A DNA stretch of 64,000 bases from Marinobacter goseongensis (GTDB lineage Bacteria; Pseudomonadota; Gammaproteobacteria; Pseudomonadales; Oleiphilaceae): assembly GCF_023156235.1 (NCBI RefSeq), contig NZ_JAKZAI010000006.1, positions 124,001 to 188,000 of the forward strand, read 5' to 3'. Shown piece by piece: positions 25,283-35,545 of this stretch (the stretch's first letter is position 1; each line of letters begins with the position of its first letter). Below the pieces are notes generated by a model. The model was not told the origin of the DNA. It worked only from the letters and a program-made list of their open reading frames with translations, and ran no database searches. Both the position numbers and the translations under genes were made by a program.

Positions 25283-25711
25283 TCAGGCCAGCTTCGGTAC
25301 CCGCTTGATGCCCTTGCGGATGCCCTGCTCAAGGGCTGCGCTCACCACCTTTCCGGTAAACGGCACGATATCTTCGAAAGTGATGGTGTAGTTCACCCGG
25401 GTCTGACCCTCACCGGAATCCTCGAAGCGGATGCGACCAAGGTGGTTGCGAATCGGGCTGGAGCTGGTGATGGTGTATTCGATCAGCGAATCCGGCTCGA
25501 ATCCGATCACCGTCTCTTCCAGCCCGATGGGACCGATGCCGATCTTGCGCACAGAGCCCAGGCCATTGGGGTCAGCCTGGTCGCTGTCATGGATACGCTT
25601 TACCGGTGCGCCAAGCAGCTTGCCAAAGCGCTCGTGGTCGGCAAACAGGGCGAAAACCCGGTTGCACGGTACGTTGAAGGTTTCGTCAATTTCAATGGTG
25701 TACATAGCCAT
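25283..25711 (-). CDS. SRPBCC (START-like) family protein
   Basis: 142 residues from an ATG; a second ATG two codons later is possible, and the upstream open frame has no support. The pattern IDETFNVPCNRVFALFADHERF, then a strand region and a C-terminal long helix (ALEQGIRKGIKRV), is that of polyketide-cyclase/SRPBCC proteins, which bind hydrophobic ligands in a deep cavity. Ligand and role are unknown. Confidence 0.82.
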   Translation of the reverse strand: MAMYTIEIDETFNVPCNRVFALFADHERFGKLLGAPVKRIHDSDQADPNGLGSVRKIGIGPIGLEETVIGFEPDSLIEYTITSSSPIRNHLGRIRFEDSGEGQTRVNYTITFEDIVPFTGKVVSAALEQGIRKGIKRVPKLA

Positions 25712-25853
25712 GGTGTTACTCGTGTTTTGGTGACAGTCCCGCGGACGGATACAGGGTGAAGGCCTAGAGTATCGTTCCAGCGGGCGCAACAAAAGCCGCA
25801 GATAGCGGCAGACCCAACCTTGGCCCGAACCGCCTTTTCCGATCGATCTACGT

Positions 25854-26726
25854 TCAGTGGCGGCTGGTGTGGCGGTAATCTGTCGGCGATTGCCCCATCA
25901 CTTTCTTGAACAATCGCGAGAAGTAGTAAGCGTCGTCATAACCCAGGCGTCGGCTGACGTCGGCAAAGCTCAGGCTGGTGGTGTCGAGCATCTGGCAAGC
26001 CCGCTCCACCTTCAGGTGCAGGAAGTGGGCAATGGGCGAGGTACCGGTCTGCTCACGGTAACGGGTGGCGAAATGCGCCGGCGACAACCCGGCCAGGTCT
26101 GCCAGTTGCTCCAGTGATACCCGTTCATCCAGATGCTCCCGCATGTAACTGTGGATGGTGTCCAGCTCGGTTTTGCGCTCGTGGCTGGTTTCATCCGCAT
26201 TCAGGGGCACGGCGGCCAGCAACTGGCGCAGGCGATTGGCGGCGTGGATCAGGCCGCGGGTGCGAAAGCCGGTCTGCCGCACCGACAGCAGGCCGTTGAA
26301 GTCCACCAAAAGGCGGGGCTGACGACCAAGGTGTCGAATGCGGGTGTTGTCGAAGCCCATGTAATGGCGGAAGTCCTCGGCCAGCGGTCCCGTATAGTGC
26401 ACCCAGTGAATGGTCCATGGATTGTCCGGGTCAGCGGTATAGCGGTGCGTCGCGCCCGCAGGCAGCAATAGCAAATCGCCGGCCTCCACCGTGAGGGGTT
26501 CACCCTCGACGTTCAGGAAGGCTTTGCCCTCGGTACAGTAAATCAAAAGATTGTCGTGGTGGTGCTCGCGGTGCATGTGATGGCCCGCGGCCCGGCGGTA
26601 ATGGCCAAATGCCAGCGGGTACAGGTCCCGGGTGAGAGGGTAGGTCGACATTAGTCTGATAATGGGGGCAGGCACCACATAGCGAATGCTGTCTGGCGGT
26701 ACTGGCCATTGGGAAGTCTGGGTCAT
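25854..26726 (-). CDS. mmsR: AraC family transcriptional regulator, probable MmsR
   Basis: 290 residues: an N-terminal cupin-type effector domain (AraC_binding; [15 protein letters not shown]) and a C-terminal double helix-turn-helix with [19 protein letters not shown] and [18 protein letters not shown]. It is divergent from mmsA, the arrangement of mmsR and mmsAB in Pseudomonas aeruginosa, where MmsR activates the operon in response to valine catabolites. The activator role here is inferred from that context. Confidence 0.85.
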   Translation of the reverse strand: MTQTSQWPVPPDSIRYVVPAPIIRLMSTYPLTRDLYPLAFGHYRRAAGHHMHREHHHDNLLIYCTEGKAFLNVEGEPLTVEAGDLLLLPAGATHRYTADPDNPWTIHWVHYTGPLAEDFRHYMGFDNTRIRHLGRQPRLLVDFNGLLSVRQTGFRTRGLIHAANRLRQLLAAVPLNADETSHERKTELDTIHSYMREHLDERVSLEQLADLAGLSPAHFATRYREQTGTSPIAHFLHLKVERACQMLDTTSLSFADVSRRLGYDDAYYFSRLFKKVMGQSPTDYRHTSRH

Positions 26727-26885
26727 GAATCAATCGACTGTTTGGCCTCTGATCGAAAGATAGTCCATCACGGGCGAAATTTAGTCAATCGGTGCGTACG
26801 GAATTCCTGTGCTAGCATCAATTCAAACGTGGTCGTCCCGCGGCAGTTCGGGCGACTTCCCCGTACAACAACAAGCAGGGAACAA

Positions 26886-28382
26886 ATGATGAAGAACGTA
26901 CCTCTGTATCTCGCCGGCGAATTTGTTCAGAGCCAGGCCAGTGAATGGATTGATGTGACCGACCCGGCCACCAACGAGGTCATCGCCAAAGCGCCGTGCA
27001 CCACCGATAGCGAAATGCGCAAGGCCATCGACAGTGCCAGCGAGATGTTCAAGTCCTGGAAAGAAGTCCCAGTGTCCGAACGTGCCCGCGTTATGCTGCG
27101 CTACCAGGCATTGTTGAAAGAACACCATGACGAGATTGCCGAAATCCTGTCACAGGAAACCGGTAAGACGTTTGATGATGCCAAGGGCGACGTCTGGCGT
27201 GGTATTGAAGTGGTTGAGCACGCCGCCAACGTGGCCTCCATGATGATGGGCGAGACGGTTGAGAACGTGGCCCGGGAAGTGGATACCCACTCCTGGATTC
27301 AGCCGCTGGGCGTGTGTGCCGGTATTACCCCGTTCAATTTCCCGGCCATGATCCCGCTGTGGATGTTTCCGATGGCCATTGCCTGCGGTAACACCTTTAT
27401 TCTCAAGCCGTCCGAGCAGGACCCGCTAACGCCGATGCGTCTGGCGGAGCTGTTCGAGGAAGCCGGTGCGCCTAAAGGTGTTCTTCAGGTGGTGCATGGT
27501 GGCAAGGAGCAAGTGGACGTGCTGCTGACTGATCCGGCCATCAAGGCCGTTTCGTTTGTCGGTTCCGTGCCTGTGGGCCGTTATATTTACGAAACCGGTA
27601 CCCGCAATATGAAGCGAGTACAAAGTTTCGCTGGCGCCAAGAATCACATGGTCATCCTGCCGGATGCTGACAAGCAACAGGTAATCAATGCCCTGGTCGG
27701 CGCGTCTGTTGGTGCCGCGGGTCAGCGTTGCATGGCGATCTCTGTGGCGGTGTTTGTAGGTGAGGCCCAGCAGTGGATCCCCGAGCTGAAAGAAGCCATG
27801 GCCAAGGTGCGCCCGGGTGCCTGGAACGACTCCGGTGCCAGTTATGGCCCGGTTATTTCTGGCAAAGCCAAGGATCGTATCGAATCACTGATTGCCACCG
27901 GTGAAGCCCAGGGCGCCAGGCTGCTGCTGGACGGCCGCGGCTGCACCGTGGAGGGTCTGCCCGATGGTAACTGGGTTGGGCCCACGCTGTTCTCCGGTGT
28001 GACCACGGAAATGGATATTTACAACGAGGAAATTTTCGGCCCCGTGCTGTCCTGCGTGGAGCTGGACAGCCTTGGTGACGCCATTGAACTGATCAACAGC
28101 AGCCCATACGGCAACGGTGTGTCCATCTTCACCAGTTCCGGTGGTTGTGCACGTCGCTTCCAGCACGAGATTGATGTGGGCCAGGTGGGTGTGAACATCC
28201 CCATCCCGGTACCCCTGCCGTTCTTTTCGTTCACCGGCTGGAAGGGGTCCTTCTACGGTGACCAGCACGCCTATGGTAAGCAAGCCGTGCGTTTCTACAC
28301 CGAAACCAAGACGGTCACCTCGCGCTGGTTCTCCAGTGAGGCCACGTCCACAGAAGCCAATTTCTCCATTCAGTTGCGTTAA
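26886..28382 (+). CDS. mmsA: CoA-acylating methylmalonate-semialdehyde dehydrogenase
   Basis: About 498 residues from the paired ATG after a GCAGGGA site; the frame runs into the divergent regulator without support. The catalytic Cys282 is in GQRCMA, and [15 protein letters not shown] is the MmsA version of the NAD-enzyme loop. It oxidises methylmalonate semialdehyde to propionyl-CoA with loss of CO2, the last step of valine degradation. First gene of a five-gene valine operon. Confidence 0.93.
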   Translation: MMKNVPLYLAGEFVQSQASEWIDVTDPATNEVIAKAPCTTDSEMRKAIDSASEMFKSWKEVPVSERARVMLRYQALLKEHHDEIAEILSQETGKTFDDAKGDVWRGIEVVEHAANVASMMMGETVENVAREVDTHSWIQPLGVCAGITPFNFPAMIPLWMFPMAIACGNTFILKPSEQDPLTPMRLAELFEEAGAPKGVLQVVHGGKEQVDVLLTDPAIKAVSFVGSVPVGRYIYETGTRNMKRVQSFAGAKNHMVILPDADKQQVINALVGASVGAAGQRCMAISVAVFVGEAQQWIPELKEAMAKVRPGAWNDSGASYGPVISGKAKDRIESLIATGEAQGARLLLDGRGCTVEGLPDGNWVGPTLFSGVTTEMDIYNEEIFGPVLSCVELDSLGDAIELINSSPYGNGVSIFTSSGGCARRFQHEIDVGQVGVNIPIPVPLPFFSFTGWKGSFYGDQHAYGKQAVRFYTETKTVTSRWFSSEATSTEANFSIQLR

Positions 28383-28440
28383 CGGGATCGGGGCCTACCT
28401 GACCGAGGGGGCCCTTCGGACTGGACAGTGGAGATGAGCG

Positions 28441-29607
28441 ATGGACTTTAACCTGACAGAAGACCAGCTGGCGTTTCGTGAGGCTGCCCGGGCGTTTGCG
28501 GAGAAATCCATGGCGCCTCACGCCGCGCGCTGGGACGAAGAACATATTTTCCCGAAAGACGTGCTCAGGGAAGCCGGTGACATGGGCTTTATGGGCATGT
28601 ATACCCCGGAAGCCCTGGGTGGCATGGGCCTGTCCAGGCTGGACACCTCGGTGATTGTGGAAGAGCTGGCTGCGGCCTGTCCTTCCACAGCGGCGTTTAT
28701 CACCATTCACAACATGGCGACCTGGATGGTGGCCAGCTTCGCCTCGGACGATCTCAAGCAGGAAATCGTGCCGAAACTGGCCAGCGGTGAGTGGCTGGCC
28801 TCTTACTGCCTGACCGAGCCGGGTGCCGGCTCCGATGCTGCCAGTCTGAGGACCAAGGCCCTGCGGGAGGGTGACAGTTATGTGATCAATGGCAGTAAGG
28901 TGTTCATCTCCGGCGCCGGTGCCACCGACCTGCTGGTGCTGATGGCCCGTACCGGTGCAGCGGATTCCGGCGCCAGAGGCATATCTACCTTTGTCATTCC
29001 GGCCGGTGCTGAGGGCATTGCCTACGGCAAGAACGAGGAGAAGATGGGCTGGCACAGTCAGCCCACCCGCATGATCAGCCTGGAGAACGTTCGCATTCCC
29101 GCCAGTAACCGGGTGGGCGATGAGGGGGACGGCTTCGCCATCGCCATGAAAGGCCTCGACGGTGGGCGCCTGAACATTGCCACCTGCTCACTGGGTGGCG
29201 CCCAGGCGGCCTTGGTGCGCGCCCGCAATTACATGCATGAGCGCGAACAGTTCGGCAAGCCGCTGGCGGCATTCCAGGCGCTGCAATTCAAACTGGCCGA
29301 CATGGCCACCAACCTGATGGCCTCACGGCAGATGGTACGCCTGGGTGCCTTCAAGCTCGACAATGGCGATCCCGAGGCCACGCTGCATTGTGCCATGGCC
29401 AAGCGGTTTGCCACCGACGCCTGCTTTGACGTGGTGAACGACGCCCTGCAGTTGCACGGTGGCTACGGTTATATCCGGGAATATCCGCTGGAGCGCTTCC
29501 TGCGGGACCTGCGGGTGCACCAGATTCTGGAAGGCACCAACGAAATCATGCGCCTGATTGTGGCCCGCCGACTGCTGGATGACGGCGTGGCGGAAGCCAT
29601 TCAGTAA
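28441..29607 (+). CDS. Acyl-CoA dehydrogenase, probable isobutyryl-CoA dehydrogenase
   Basis: 388 residues covering the N-terminal helical, middle strand and C-terminal helical domains of ACADs. CLTEPGAGSDA is the FAD/substrate signature and the C-terminal QILEGTNEIMRLIV contains the catalytic Glu position. Its place between mmsA and crotonase genes of the valine pathway points to isobutyryl-CoA oxidation to methacrylyl-CoA. A short-chain or 2-methyl-branched specificity cannot be excluded from sequence. Confidence 0.88.
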   Translation: MDFNLTEDQLAFREAARAFAEKSMAPHAARWDEEHIFPKDVLREAGDMGFMGMYTPEALGGMGLSRLDTSVIVEELAAACPSTAAFITIHNMATWMVASFASDDLKQEIVPKLASGEWLASYCLTEPGAGSDAASLRTKALREGDSYVINGSKVFISGAGATDLLVLMARTGAADSGARGISTFVIPAGAEGIAYGKNEEKMGWHSQPTRMISLENVRIPASNRVGDEGDGFAIAMKGLDGGRLNIATCSLGGAQAALVRARNYMHEREQFGKPLAAFQALQFKLADMATNLMASRQMVRLGAFKLDNGDPEATLHCAMAKRFATDACFDVVNDALQLHGGYGYIREYPLERFLRDLRVHQILEGTNEIMRLIVARRLLDDGVAEAIQ

Positions 29608-29660
29608 CCGGGGCCGAAACCATTCAAGCAGTCGTGGAAACCAGATAGAAGGAGAGTTCC

Positions 29661-30440
29661 ATGAGCGATCTGATTCAGCTCGAGAAACGCGGGCACATTG
29701 CCATACTGACCATCAACAACCCACCGGCCAATACCTGGACCGGGGATTCCCTGTCCGCTTTGACGGCGACCATCCGGGAACTGAATGAAGACCGTGACAT
29801 TTTCGCCCTGGTGGTGACCGGTCAGGGTGAAAAGTTCTTCTCTGCCGGCGCCGACCTGAAGTCGTTCGCCGACGGTGACATAGCCCGAGCCAACCGGATG
29901 GCCCAGGCCTTCGGTGAAGCCTTCGCCGCACTGAGCGGATTTCGCGGGGTATCCATTGCTGCCGTCAACGGTTATGCCATGGGCGGCGGGCTGGAGTGTG
30001 CCATGGCCTGTGACATCCGAATTGCCGAGGAGCACGCCCAGATGGCGCTGCCGGAAGCCGGCGTTGGCCTGTTGCCCTGCGCCGGTGGCACCCAGAACCT
30101 GCCGTGGCTGGTGGGTGAGGGCTGGGCCAAGCGCATGATCCTGTGCGGCGAGCGCGTCAAGGCGGACAAGGCCCTGCAGATCGGGTTGGTGGAAGAAGTG
30201 GTTGCCACCGGTAAGAGTCTGGAGAAAGCCCTGGAACTGGCTGAGATGGCGTGCAAGCAGAGCCCGTCGTCAACGGCCCGCTGCAAGACGCTGGTCATGA
30301 GTGCCCGGGACGGCCGCAGCCATGAGGACGGTTGGCGCATGGAACGCGAACTGTTCATTGAGCTGTTTTCCACCGAGGATCAGAAGGAAGGCGTCAACGC
30401 TTTTCTGGACAAGCGCAAACCGGAATGGAAGAACCGTTGA
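29661..30440 (+). CDS. Enoyl-CoA hydratase, probable methacrylyl-CoA hydratase
   Basis: 259 residues of a crotonase-fold enzyme. The oxyanion-hole segments are FSAGADLKSF and AMGGGLECAMACD, and the catalytic Glu pair is expected at the Glu of GGGLE and at that of LPEAGVGLLP. In this operon it would add water to methacrylyl-CoA to give 3-hydroxyisobutyryl-CoA. It starts at an ATG with GAAGGAG upstream and ends one base before the next ATG. Confidence 0.9.
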   Translation: MSDLIQLEKRGHIAILTINNPPANTWTGDSLSALTATIRELNEDRDIFALVVTGQGEKFFSAGADLKSFADGDIARANRMAQAFGEAFAALSGFRGVSIAAVNGYAMGGGLECAMACDIRIAEEHAQMALPEAGVGLLPCAGGTQNLPWLVGEGWAKRMILCGERVKADKALQIGLVEEVVATGKSLEKALELAEMACKQSPSSTARCKTLVMSARDGRSHEDGWRMERELFIELFSTEDQKEGVNAFLDKRKPEWKNR

Positions 30441-30441
30441 T

Positions 30442-31527
30442 ATGACTGCCCAACCCATGGTTTTCGAGGAGTGGCCCACCGCCGACGGCGGATACATTGC
30501 CGTGGCCCGGCTGAACATGCCAAAGGCCCTCAACTCACTGTCTCTGGAAATGATCCGCCTGCTGACGCCGCAACTGAAGCGCTGGGCAGACGACAGCAGC
30601 GTGTGCGCGGTGTGGCTGGAGGCCGAGGGTGACAAGGCGTTCTGTGCCGGCGGCGACATCGTGGCCCTGTATCGCAGCATGACTGAGCCCCGTGGAGCGG
30701 GTAGCGGAGCGGGTGAGGGAGTCACTTTTTTCGAAGAAGAATACGAGATGGACTACCTCATCCATACCTTCCCCAAGCCCATCGTGTGCTGGGGCCACGG
30801 CATTGTCATGGGTGGCGGTATGGGCATTATGGCGGGGGCGTCTCACCGGGTGGTCACCGAGGGCTCCAAACTGGCGATGCCCGAGAGCAGCATTGGCCTG
30901 TATCCCGACGTCGCCGCCGGCTGGTTCCTGAACCGCGCACCGGGACGCACGGGGCTGTTTCTGGGCCTGACCGGCGCCCGCATGAATGGTGCAGACGCGT
31001 TGTTTGTCGGCCTGGCGGACCGGTTCATCCGTCATGATCTGAAAGCGTCAGTCGTGGCCGCCCTGACACAACGGAACTGGCTGGATGAGAGCAGCCATGC
31101 CGTGGTCAGCAGCGTACTGCGCCAGTTCGAGCAACAAAGCGCCGATGCGCTGCCCGAGTCACCGGTGCGCACCCACTTTGACGACATCAACCGGGTGACG
31201 GATGCCGACACGCTGGAAGACATTGTGGCCCAGTTGCACGAACTCTCGAGCGGTGAAGGCTGGCTGGCCAAAGCAACCCGATCCCTGGCCACGGCCTCAC
31301 CCACTTCCCTGGCGCTGTGCTGGCGGCACCTCAACAACGTCCGCCACGACAGCCTGCAGGAAGTGCTGGATAAAGAACTGACGCTTTCCAGCAAGTGCCT
31401 GACGAAAGGCGAATTCGCCGAAGGTATCCGTGCGCTGCTGATTGACAAGGATCAGCAGCCACGCTGGCGCTATGCCTCTCTGGCGGAAATGGACCCGGCC
31501 TGGATCGACGACTTTTTCACTCAATAA
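30442..31527 (+). CDS. 3-hydroxyisobutyryl-CoA hydrolase
   Basis: 361 residues, longer than ordinary crotonases because of the C-terminal extension of HIBCH enzymes. Characteristic blocks are FCAGGDIVALY, HGIVMGGGMGIMAGASHRVV and MPESSIGLYPDVAAGWFLNR, the last holding the catalytic acidic residues. It releases CoA from 3-hydroxyisobutyryl-CoA in valine degradation. The start was set at the ATG directly after the preceding stop; the longer frame lies inside that gene. Confidence 0.93.
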   Translation: MTAQPMVFEEWPTADGGYIAVARLNMPKALNSLSLEMIRLLTPQLKRWADDSSVCAVWLEAEGDKAFCAGGDIVALYRSMTEPRGAGSGAGEGVTFFEEEYEMDYLIHTFPKPIVCWGHGIVMGGGMGIMAGASHRVVTEGSKLAMPESSIGLYPDVAAGWFLNRAPGRTGLFLGLTGARMNGADALFVGLADRFIRHDLKASVVAALTQRNWLDESSHAVVSSVLRQFEQQSADALPESPVRTHFDDINRVTDADTLEDIVAQLHELSSGEGWLAKATRSLATASPTSLALCWRHLNNVRHDSLQEVLDKELTLSSKCLTKGEFAEGIRALLIDKDQQPRWRYASLAEMDPAWIDDFFTQ

Positions 31528-31574
31528 CGCAAGCCGGCCCACTCATTCGAATACAACAAGAAAGGGGAAGAACT

Positions 31575-32462
31575 ATGGCAACAATTACCTTCATCGGGCT
31601 TGGCAATATGGGCGGCCCCATGGCCAGCAATCTGGTCAAAGCCGGCCATGACGTCACCGTGTTTGACCTGTCCAAGGACGCCGTCGCAACGCTGGTATCC
31701 GAGGGTGCGAAATCCGCAAACACGGCCCACGAAGCAGCGGCTGGCGCAGAGTGTGTGATTACCATGCTCCCCGCCGGTCAGCACGTGGAAGCGGTCTACC
31801 TGGGTGACGATGGCCTGCTGGCCAGCCTGCCGGCCGGCACTCTGGTGATCGATTCATCAACCATTGCGCCCGAGACCGCACGCGGTGTTGCCGAGGTCGC
31901 AAAAGCGCGGGATATTCCGTTCCTCGACGCCCCGGTGTCCGGCGGCGTTGGTGGCGCTAAGGCAGGCACCCTGACGTTCATTTGCGGTGGTGCGGAAGCA
32001 ACCTTCACCAAGGCAAAGCCCATTCTTGAAGGCATGGGCAAGAACATATTCCACGCCGGCGAACACGGCTCCGGTCAGGTGGCCAAGATCTGCAACAACA
32101 TGATGCTGGCTATTCTGATGGCGGGCACCAGTGAAGCGCTGGCGCTGGGCGTCAAGAACGGGCTCGATCCCGCCGTCTTGTCCGAAATCATGAAGCAGAG
32201 CTCCGGCGGCAACTGGGCGCTGAACGTTTACAACCCCTGGCCCGGCGTGATGGAAGGTGTTCCGGCTTCCCGGGGCTATGAGGGCGGGTTCCTGGTCAAT
32301 CTGATGAACAAGGACCTGGGGCTGGCGTTTGATAATGCCGTCAAGAATCATGCAGCCATCCCCATGGGCTCCCTGGCACGCAACCTGTTCGAGCTGCACG
32401 CCGGGCAGGGCAATGGAACGCTGGACTTCTCAAGCATACAGCGGCTCTACACGCCGGAATAA
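31575..32462 (+). CDS. mmsB: 3-hydroxyisobutyrate dehydrogenase
   Basis: 295 residues. The NAD-binding GLGNMG is at residues 8-13, the substrate motif DAPVSGGVGGAKAGTL is in place, and the catalytic Lys is in GQVAKICNN. It oxidises 3-hydroxyisobutyrate to methylmalonate semialdehyde, the substrate of MmsA. An AAAGGGGAAG site precedes its ATG. Last gene of the valine operon. Confidence 0.95.
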   Translation: MATITFIGLGNMGGPMASNLVKAGHDVTVFDLSKDAVATLVSEGAKSANTAHEAAAGAECVITMLPAGQHVEAVYLGDDGLLASLPAGTLVIDSSTIAPETARGVAEVAKARDIPFLDAPVSGGVGGAKAGTLTFICGGAEATFTKAKPILEGMGKNIFHAGEHGSGQVAKICNNMMLAILMAGTSEALALGVKNGLDPAVLSEIMKQSSGGNWALNVYNPWPGVMEGVPASRGYEGGFLVNLMNKDLGLAFDNAVKNHAAIPMGSLARNLFELHAGQGNGTLDFSSIQRLYTPE

Positions 32463-32494
32463 CCCCCGGTCCGGAGAGGATGCCCTCCTCAATT

Positions 32495-32538
32495 CCAGCA
32501 CTGGCGACTGGATTTTCAGTGTCAGTGCTGGTAGTTTT
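32495..32538 (+). terminator. Probable Rho-independent terminator of the valine operon
   Basis: CCAGCACTG and CAGTGCTGG form a perfect 9-bp stem around a 19-base loop 33 bases after mmsB, followed by a short T run (TAGTTTTCC). It separates the valine operon from vgrG. Confidence 0.55.
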
Positions 32539-32630
32539 CCCGCACGTAAAATCAGTCTGGCTGGCGCCGAAGCAGGGCTATCTATGACGGGCTGATTCAG
32601 GATCTCTACATACCTTCAAGGATTGAAGAT

Positions 32631-34751
32631 ATGCCTCAGGCAAGCGGACTGCAGTATACCGCCGTTATTGGCAATTTCCCCCCGGATGTTTTCGCCGTCG
32701 TTGGTTTCAGAGTGACGGAGCATCTCTCCGAATTATTCACTGGCAACCTTGAGCTGGCCAGCACCGATCCCTCGGTCGCCGCCGCCGACGTGTTGGAACA
32801 GACCGTGGACCTGGTGGTCTGGCAGGACGGTGTCCCGCTGCGCCGCTTCACCGGTGTGGCCAACGAGTTCGCCCGCGGCGACAGCGGCCACCGCCGCACC
32901 CGTTACCAAGTCGTGTTCCAGCCCGCCCTGTGGCGCCTGGGCCTGATGCACAACAGCCGCATTTTCCAGACTCAGACCACCGATACCATTGTGCGCACGC
33001 TGCTGGAAGAGCGCGGCATCGTTGACACCGTGTTTGATCTGAAGCGATCTCCCGAAGCGCGGGAATACTGCGTCCAACACCGGGAAAGCGACCTGGCCTT
33101 TGTCGAGCGCCTGGCCGCCGAGGAAGGCTGGCACTTCCGCTACCAGCACGGTTCCGTGGATGGCAGTGAACAACCCGCCCTGATCATCGCCGACCACCAC
33201 GGCGACGCCCCGAAACTGGACCCGGTGGAATACAACGGCAAAGCCGGCGGCAGCGCCAAGACTCCCTGTGTGTTCCGCTTCGCCTGCCAGGAGCGAGTGC
33301 GTACCAGTTCGGTGGCCATGAAGGACTACACCTTCAAGAACCCCGCCTACGCGTTGATGCACGAACAGGTCGGTGCAGACGTATCCCACCGCGAGGACTA
33401 CCAGAGCTATCAATACCCCGGCCGCTTCAAGGCCGACGCCAGTGGCCAACCCTTCACCGAAGCCCGGCTGGATGCCCTGCGAAACGACGCCAGCACCGCC
33501 AGTGGTGAAAGCAACCGCGCCGATTTCACCCCCGGCGCCAAAGTCACCCTCACCGACCACGACAGTGAGCCCCTGAACCGGGAATGGCTGCTGACCGGCA
33601 TTGTCCACACCGGCAAACAGCCTCAAGCGCTGGAAGAAGAGGGCGGTTCCGACCCCACCAGCTACAGCAACCGTTTCAAGGCCGTGCCCGCCGACCGCAC
33701 CTGGCGCCCGCAGATCAGCCATCGCCCGCTGATGGACGGCCCGCAGATGGCCATTGTCACCGGCCCGGAGGGTGAAGAGATCCATTGCGACGAACACGGC
33801 CGCGTCAAAGTCCGCTTCCCCTGGGACAGGTACAGCAAGAATGACGAGCACAGCAGCGCCTGGTTACGAGTCAGCCAGGGCTGGGCCGGCGGTCAGTATG
33901 GCTTTATGGCACTGCCGAGAATCGGCCACGAAGTCATCGTCAGCTTCCTGGACGGCGACCCGGATCAGCCCATCATCACCGGAAGAACCTACCACGCCAC
34001 CAACACACCGCCGTACGCGCTGCCGGAACACAAAACCCGCACCACATTAAAAACCCAGACCCACAAAGGCGAGGGCAGCAACGAACTGCGGTTTGAAGAC
34101 GAAGCTGACAAAGAACAGATCTACATCCACGCCCAGAAAGACCTGGACCTGCTGACCGAAAACAACCGCAGGGAAGTCATCAAGAACGACAGCCATCTGA
34201 CCGTCGACAACAACCGCTTTGCTCAGATTAAAGGAAGCGACCATTCCACCGTCGACGGCGAACGCCGCGACCACATTGGCGGCGATTACAGCCTTACGGC
34301 CAATGGCAGCCACCACAGCAAGCAGGGCAAAAACCAGCTCATCGAAGCCGGCAGCGAAATTCACCATAAAGCCGGCATGAAGATCGTCATCGAAGCCGGT
34401 GCCGAAGTGACGCTGAAGGCCGGTGGCAGTTTTGTGAAGGTGGATCCGAGTGGGGTGACAGTGTCCGGGCCGTTGGTGCGGATGAATTCCGGGGGTGGGC
34501 CGGGGAGTGGAACCGGCGCGGCAGCAGAGGCACCGGTTTTACCAACGAGCTTTGTTGAGGGATGCAACAACTCTGACCATGTGGAACTGGCAGAGGTCGA
34601 TACCAGGGCTACCGCAGGACCGGTCGCTAGCTCTGTGCCATCGTTAAGGGCTGCAGCCAAGAAAGATGTTGCGTTGGTGAAGCAATGCGGCCGTCAGTCT
34701 GATGGTTCCTGCGCTATGGCAGAATGTGCCTGCGAGGAAAGCCCTGCATGA
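32631..34751 (+). CDS. vgrG: Type VI secretion tip protein VgrG
   Basis: 706 residues. The gp27-like part comes first (YTAVIGNFPPDVFAVVGFRV), then the gp5-like OB domain with GRVKVRFPWDR and GWAGGQYGFMALPRIGHEV, then a DUF2345-like beta-helix needle with EAGAEVTLKAGGSFVKVDP. The last 95 residues form an unusual Gly/Ala-rich linker with a Cys-rich end (CGRQSDGSCAMAECACEE), perhaps for cargo or adaptor contact. No T6SS core genes are near, so it is an orphan module delivered by an apparatus encoded elsewhere. It overlaps the DUF4123 gene. Confidence 0.95.
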   Translation: MPQASGLQYTAVIGNFPPDVFAVVGFRVTEHLSELFTGNLELASTDPSVAAADVLEQTVDLVVWQDGVPLRRFTGVANEFARGDSGHRRTRYQVVFQPALWRLGLMHNSRIFQTQTTDTIVRTLLEERGIVDTVFDLKRSPEAREYCVQHRESDLAFVERLAAEEGWHFRYQHGSVDGSEQPALIIADHHGDAPKLDPVEYNGKAGGSAKTPCVFRFACQERVRTSSVAMKDYTFKNPAYALMHEQVGADVSHREDYQSYQYPGRFKADASGQPFTEARLDALRNDASTASGESNRADFTPGAKVTLTDHDSEPLNREWLLTGIVHTGKQPQALEEEGGSDPTSYSNRFKAVPADRTWRPQISHRPLMDGPQMAIVTGPEGEEIHCDEHGRVKVRFPWDRYSKNDEHSSAWLRVSQGWAGGQYGFMALPRIGHEVIVSFLDGDPDQPIITGRTYHATNTPPYALPEHKTRTTLKTQTHKGEGSNELRFEDEADKEQIYIHAQKDLDLLTENNRREVIKNDSHLTVDNNRFAQIKGSDHSTVDGERRDHIGGDYSLTANGSHHSKQGKNQLIEAGSEIHHKAGMKIVIEAGAEVTLKAGGSFVKVDPSGVTVSGPLVRMNSGGGPGSGTGAAAEAPVLPTSFVEGCNNSDHVELAEVDTRATAGPVASSVPSLRAAAKKDVALVKQCGRQSDGSCAMAECACEESPA

Positions 34752-35545
34752 CGGATCTCGATCACACCACCATTCAAGATGCTTACTTACTGCTTGATGG
34801 CGCGGCTCTTGATGCACCGAGGTTTGTTTACGAGCACGATGATCAGCCGGAAGTGGAGTATTTGTACCTGGGCACGCCCCACCACAGCGCTATCGAGGTA
34901 AGTCCTTGCCTTGTGAAACCATCGCTCTCATCCCGAATATGGCAAGAGCAGGCACAGTGGCAAGGGCATGCTGTCGCTCTGATCTCCGGGGCAGAGCTCG
35001 ATGTGGTGGCTGGCCATTTGCGGAGTTTATTGAGTGTTCAACTGCCTGACGGGGCGTTTTCTTATTTGAGGTTCTACTCACCCAAGCAGCTGCAACACCT
35101 GATGGGCGCGTTTAGTGACCTGGAACTCACCCGTTTTAATGGTCCAGTGGGGGAGTGGCTGGCTTTCGATCTTGATGGATGCTTACATCGATTTGCGACA
35201 GATGGTCCCGGCGAATACCGAGAATCATCCGACGAAGGTTGGTTCGTGCTGGCGGAACAGCACATTGAGGCGTTATCAATCGGCGCGAAAGATGAATTTT
35301 CGGGTAGATTGGGCAAGTACCTTGGAGTCGATGATCGGGCACTCCTCGATGGTCTGATACGCGAGGCCAATGCTCATGGTTTTCGGACTGAAAAGGATGT
35401 TAGCCGCTACGCGGAGCTCTCTCTGGTCCATGGAGAGCGGCTCAATAGCGCAGAGATTGAGGAGATTCTGTCGAAGTCCAATTCGTTGGCGAGTGCGCGG
35501 TTAAGTGAAATGGATAAACGTTTGGCATACGGAGTTGCCTCATGA
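34748..35545 (+). CDS. DUF4123 adaptor/chaperone protein (Tap/TEC type)
   Basis: 265 residues, starting inside the stop of vgrG and ending inside the start of the effector gene (ATGA overlaps on both sides). The N-terminal half fits DUF4123 (AYLLLDGAALD, LYLGTPHHSAIEVSPCLV, FSYLRFYSPKQLQHL). Such proteins load specific effectors on their cognate VgrG and are not secreted themselves. The position between vgrG and the next gene therefore marks that gene as the cargo. Confidence 0.9.
   Translation: MTDLDHTTIQDAYLLLDGAALDAPRFVYEHDDQPEVEYLYLGTPHHSAIEVSPCLVKPSLSSRIWQEQAQWQGHAVALISGAELDVVAGHLRSLLSVQLPDGAFSYLRFYSPKQLQHLMGAFSDLELTRFNGPVGEWLAFDLDGCLHRFATDGPGEYRESSDEGWFVLAEQHIEALSIGAKDEFSGRLGKYLGVDDRALLDGLIREANAHGFRTEKDVSRYAELSLVHGERLNSAEIEEILSKSNSLASARLSEMDKRLAYGVAS

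Noticed and set aside
32733..33851. 372-codon minus-strand frame
   Set aside because: Antisense of vgrG; Gly/Val/Ala-rich and without family resemblance or ribosome site.
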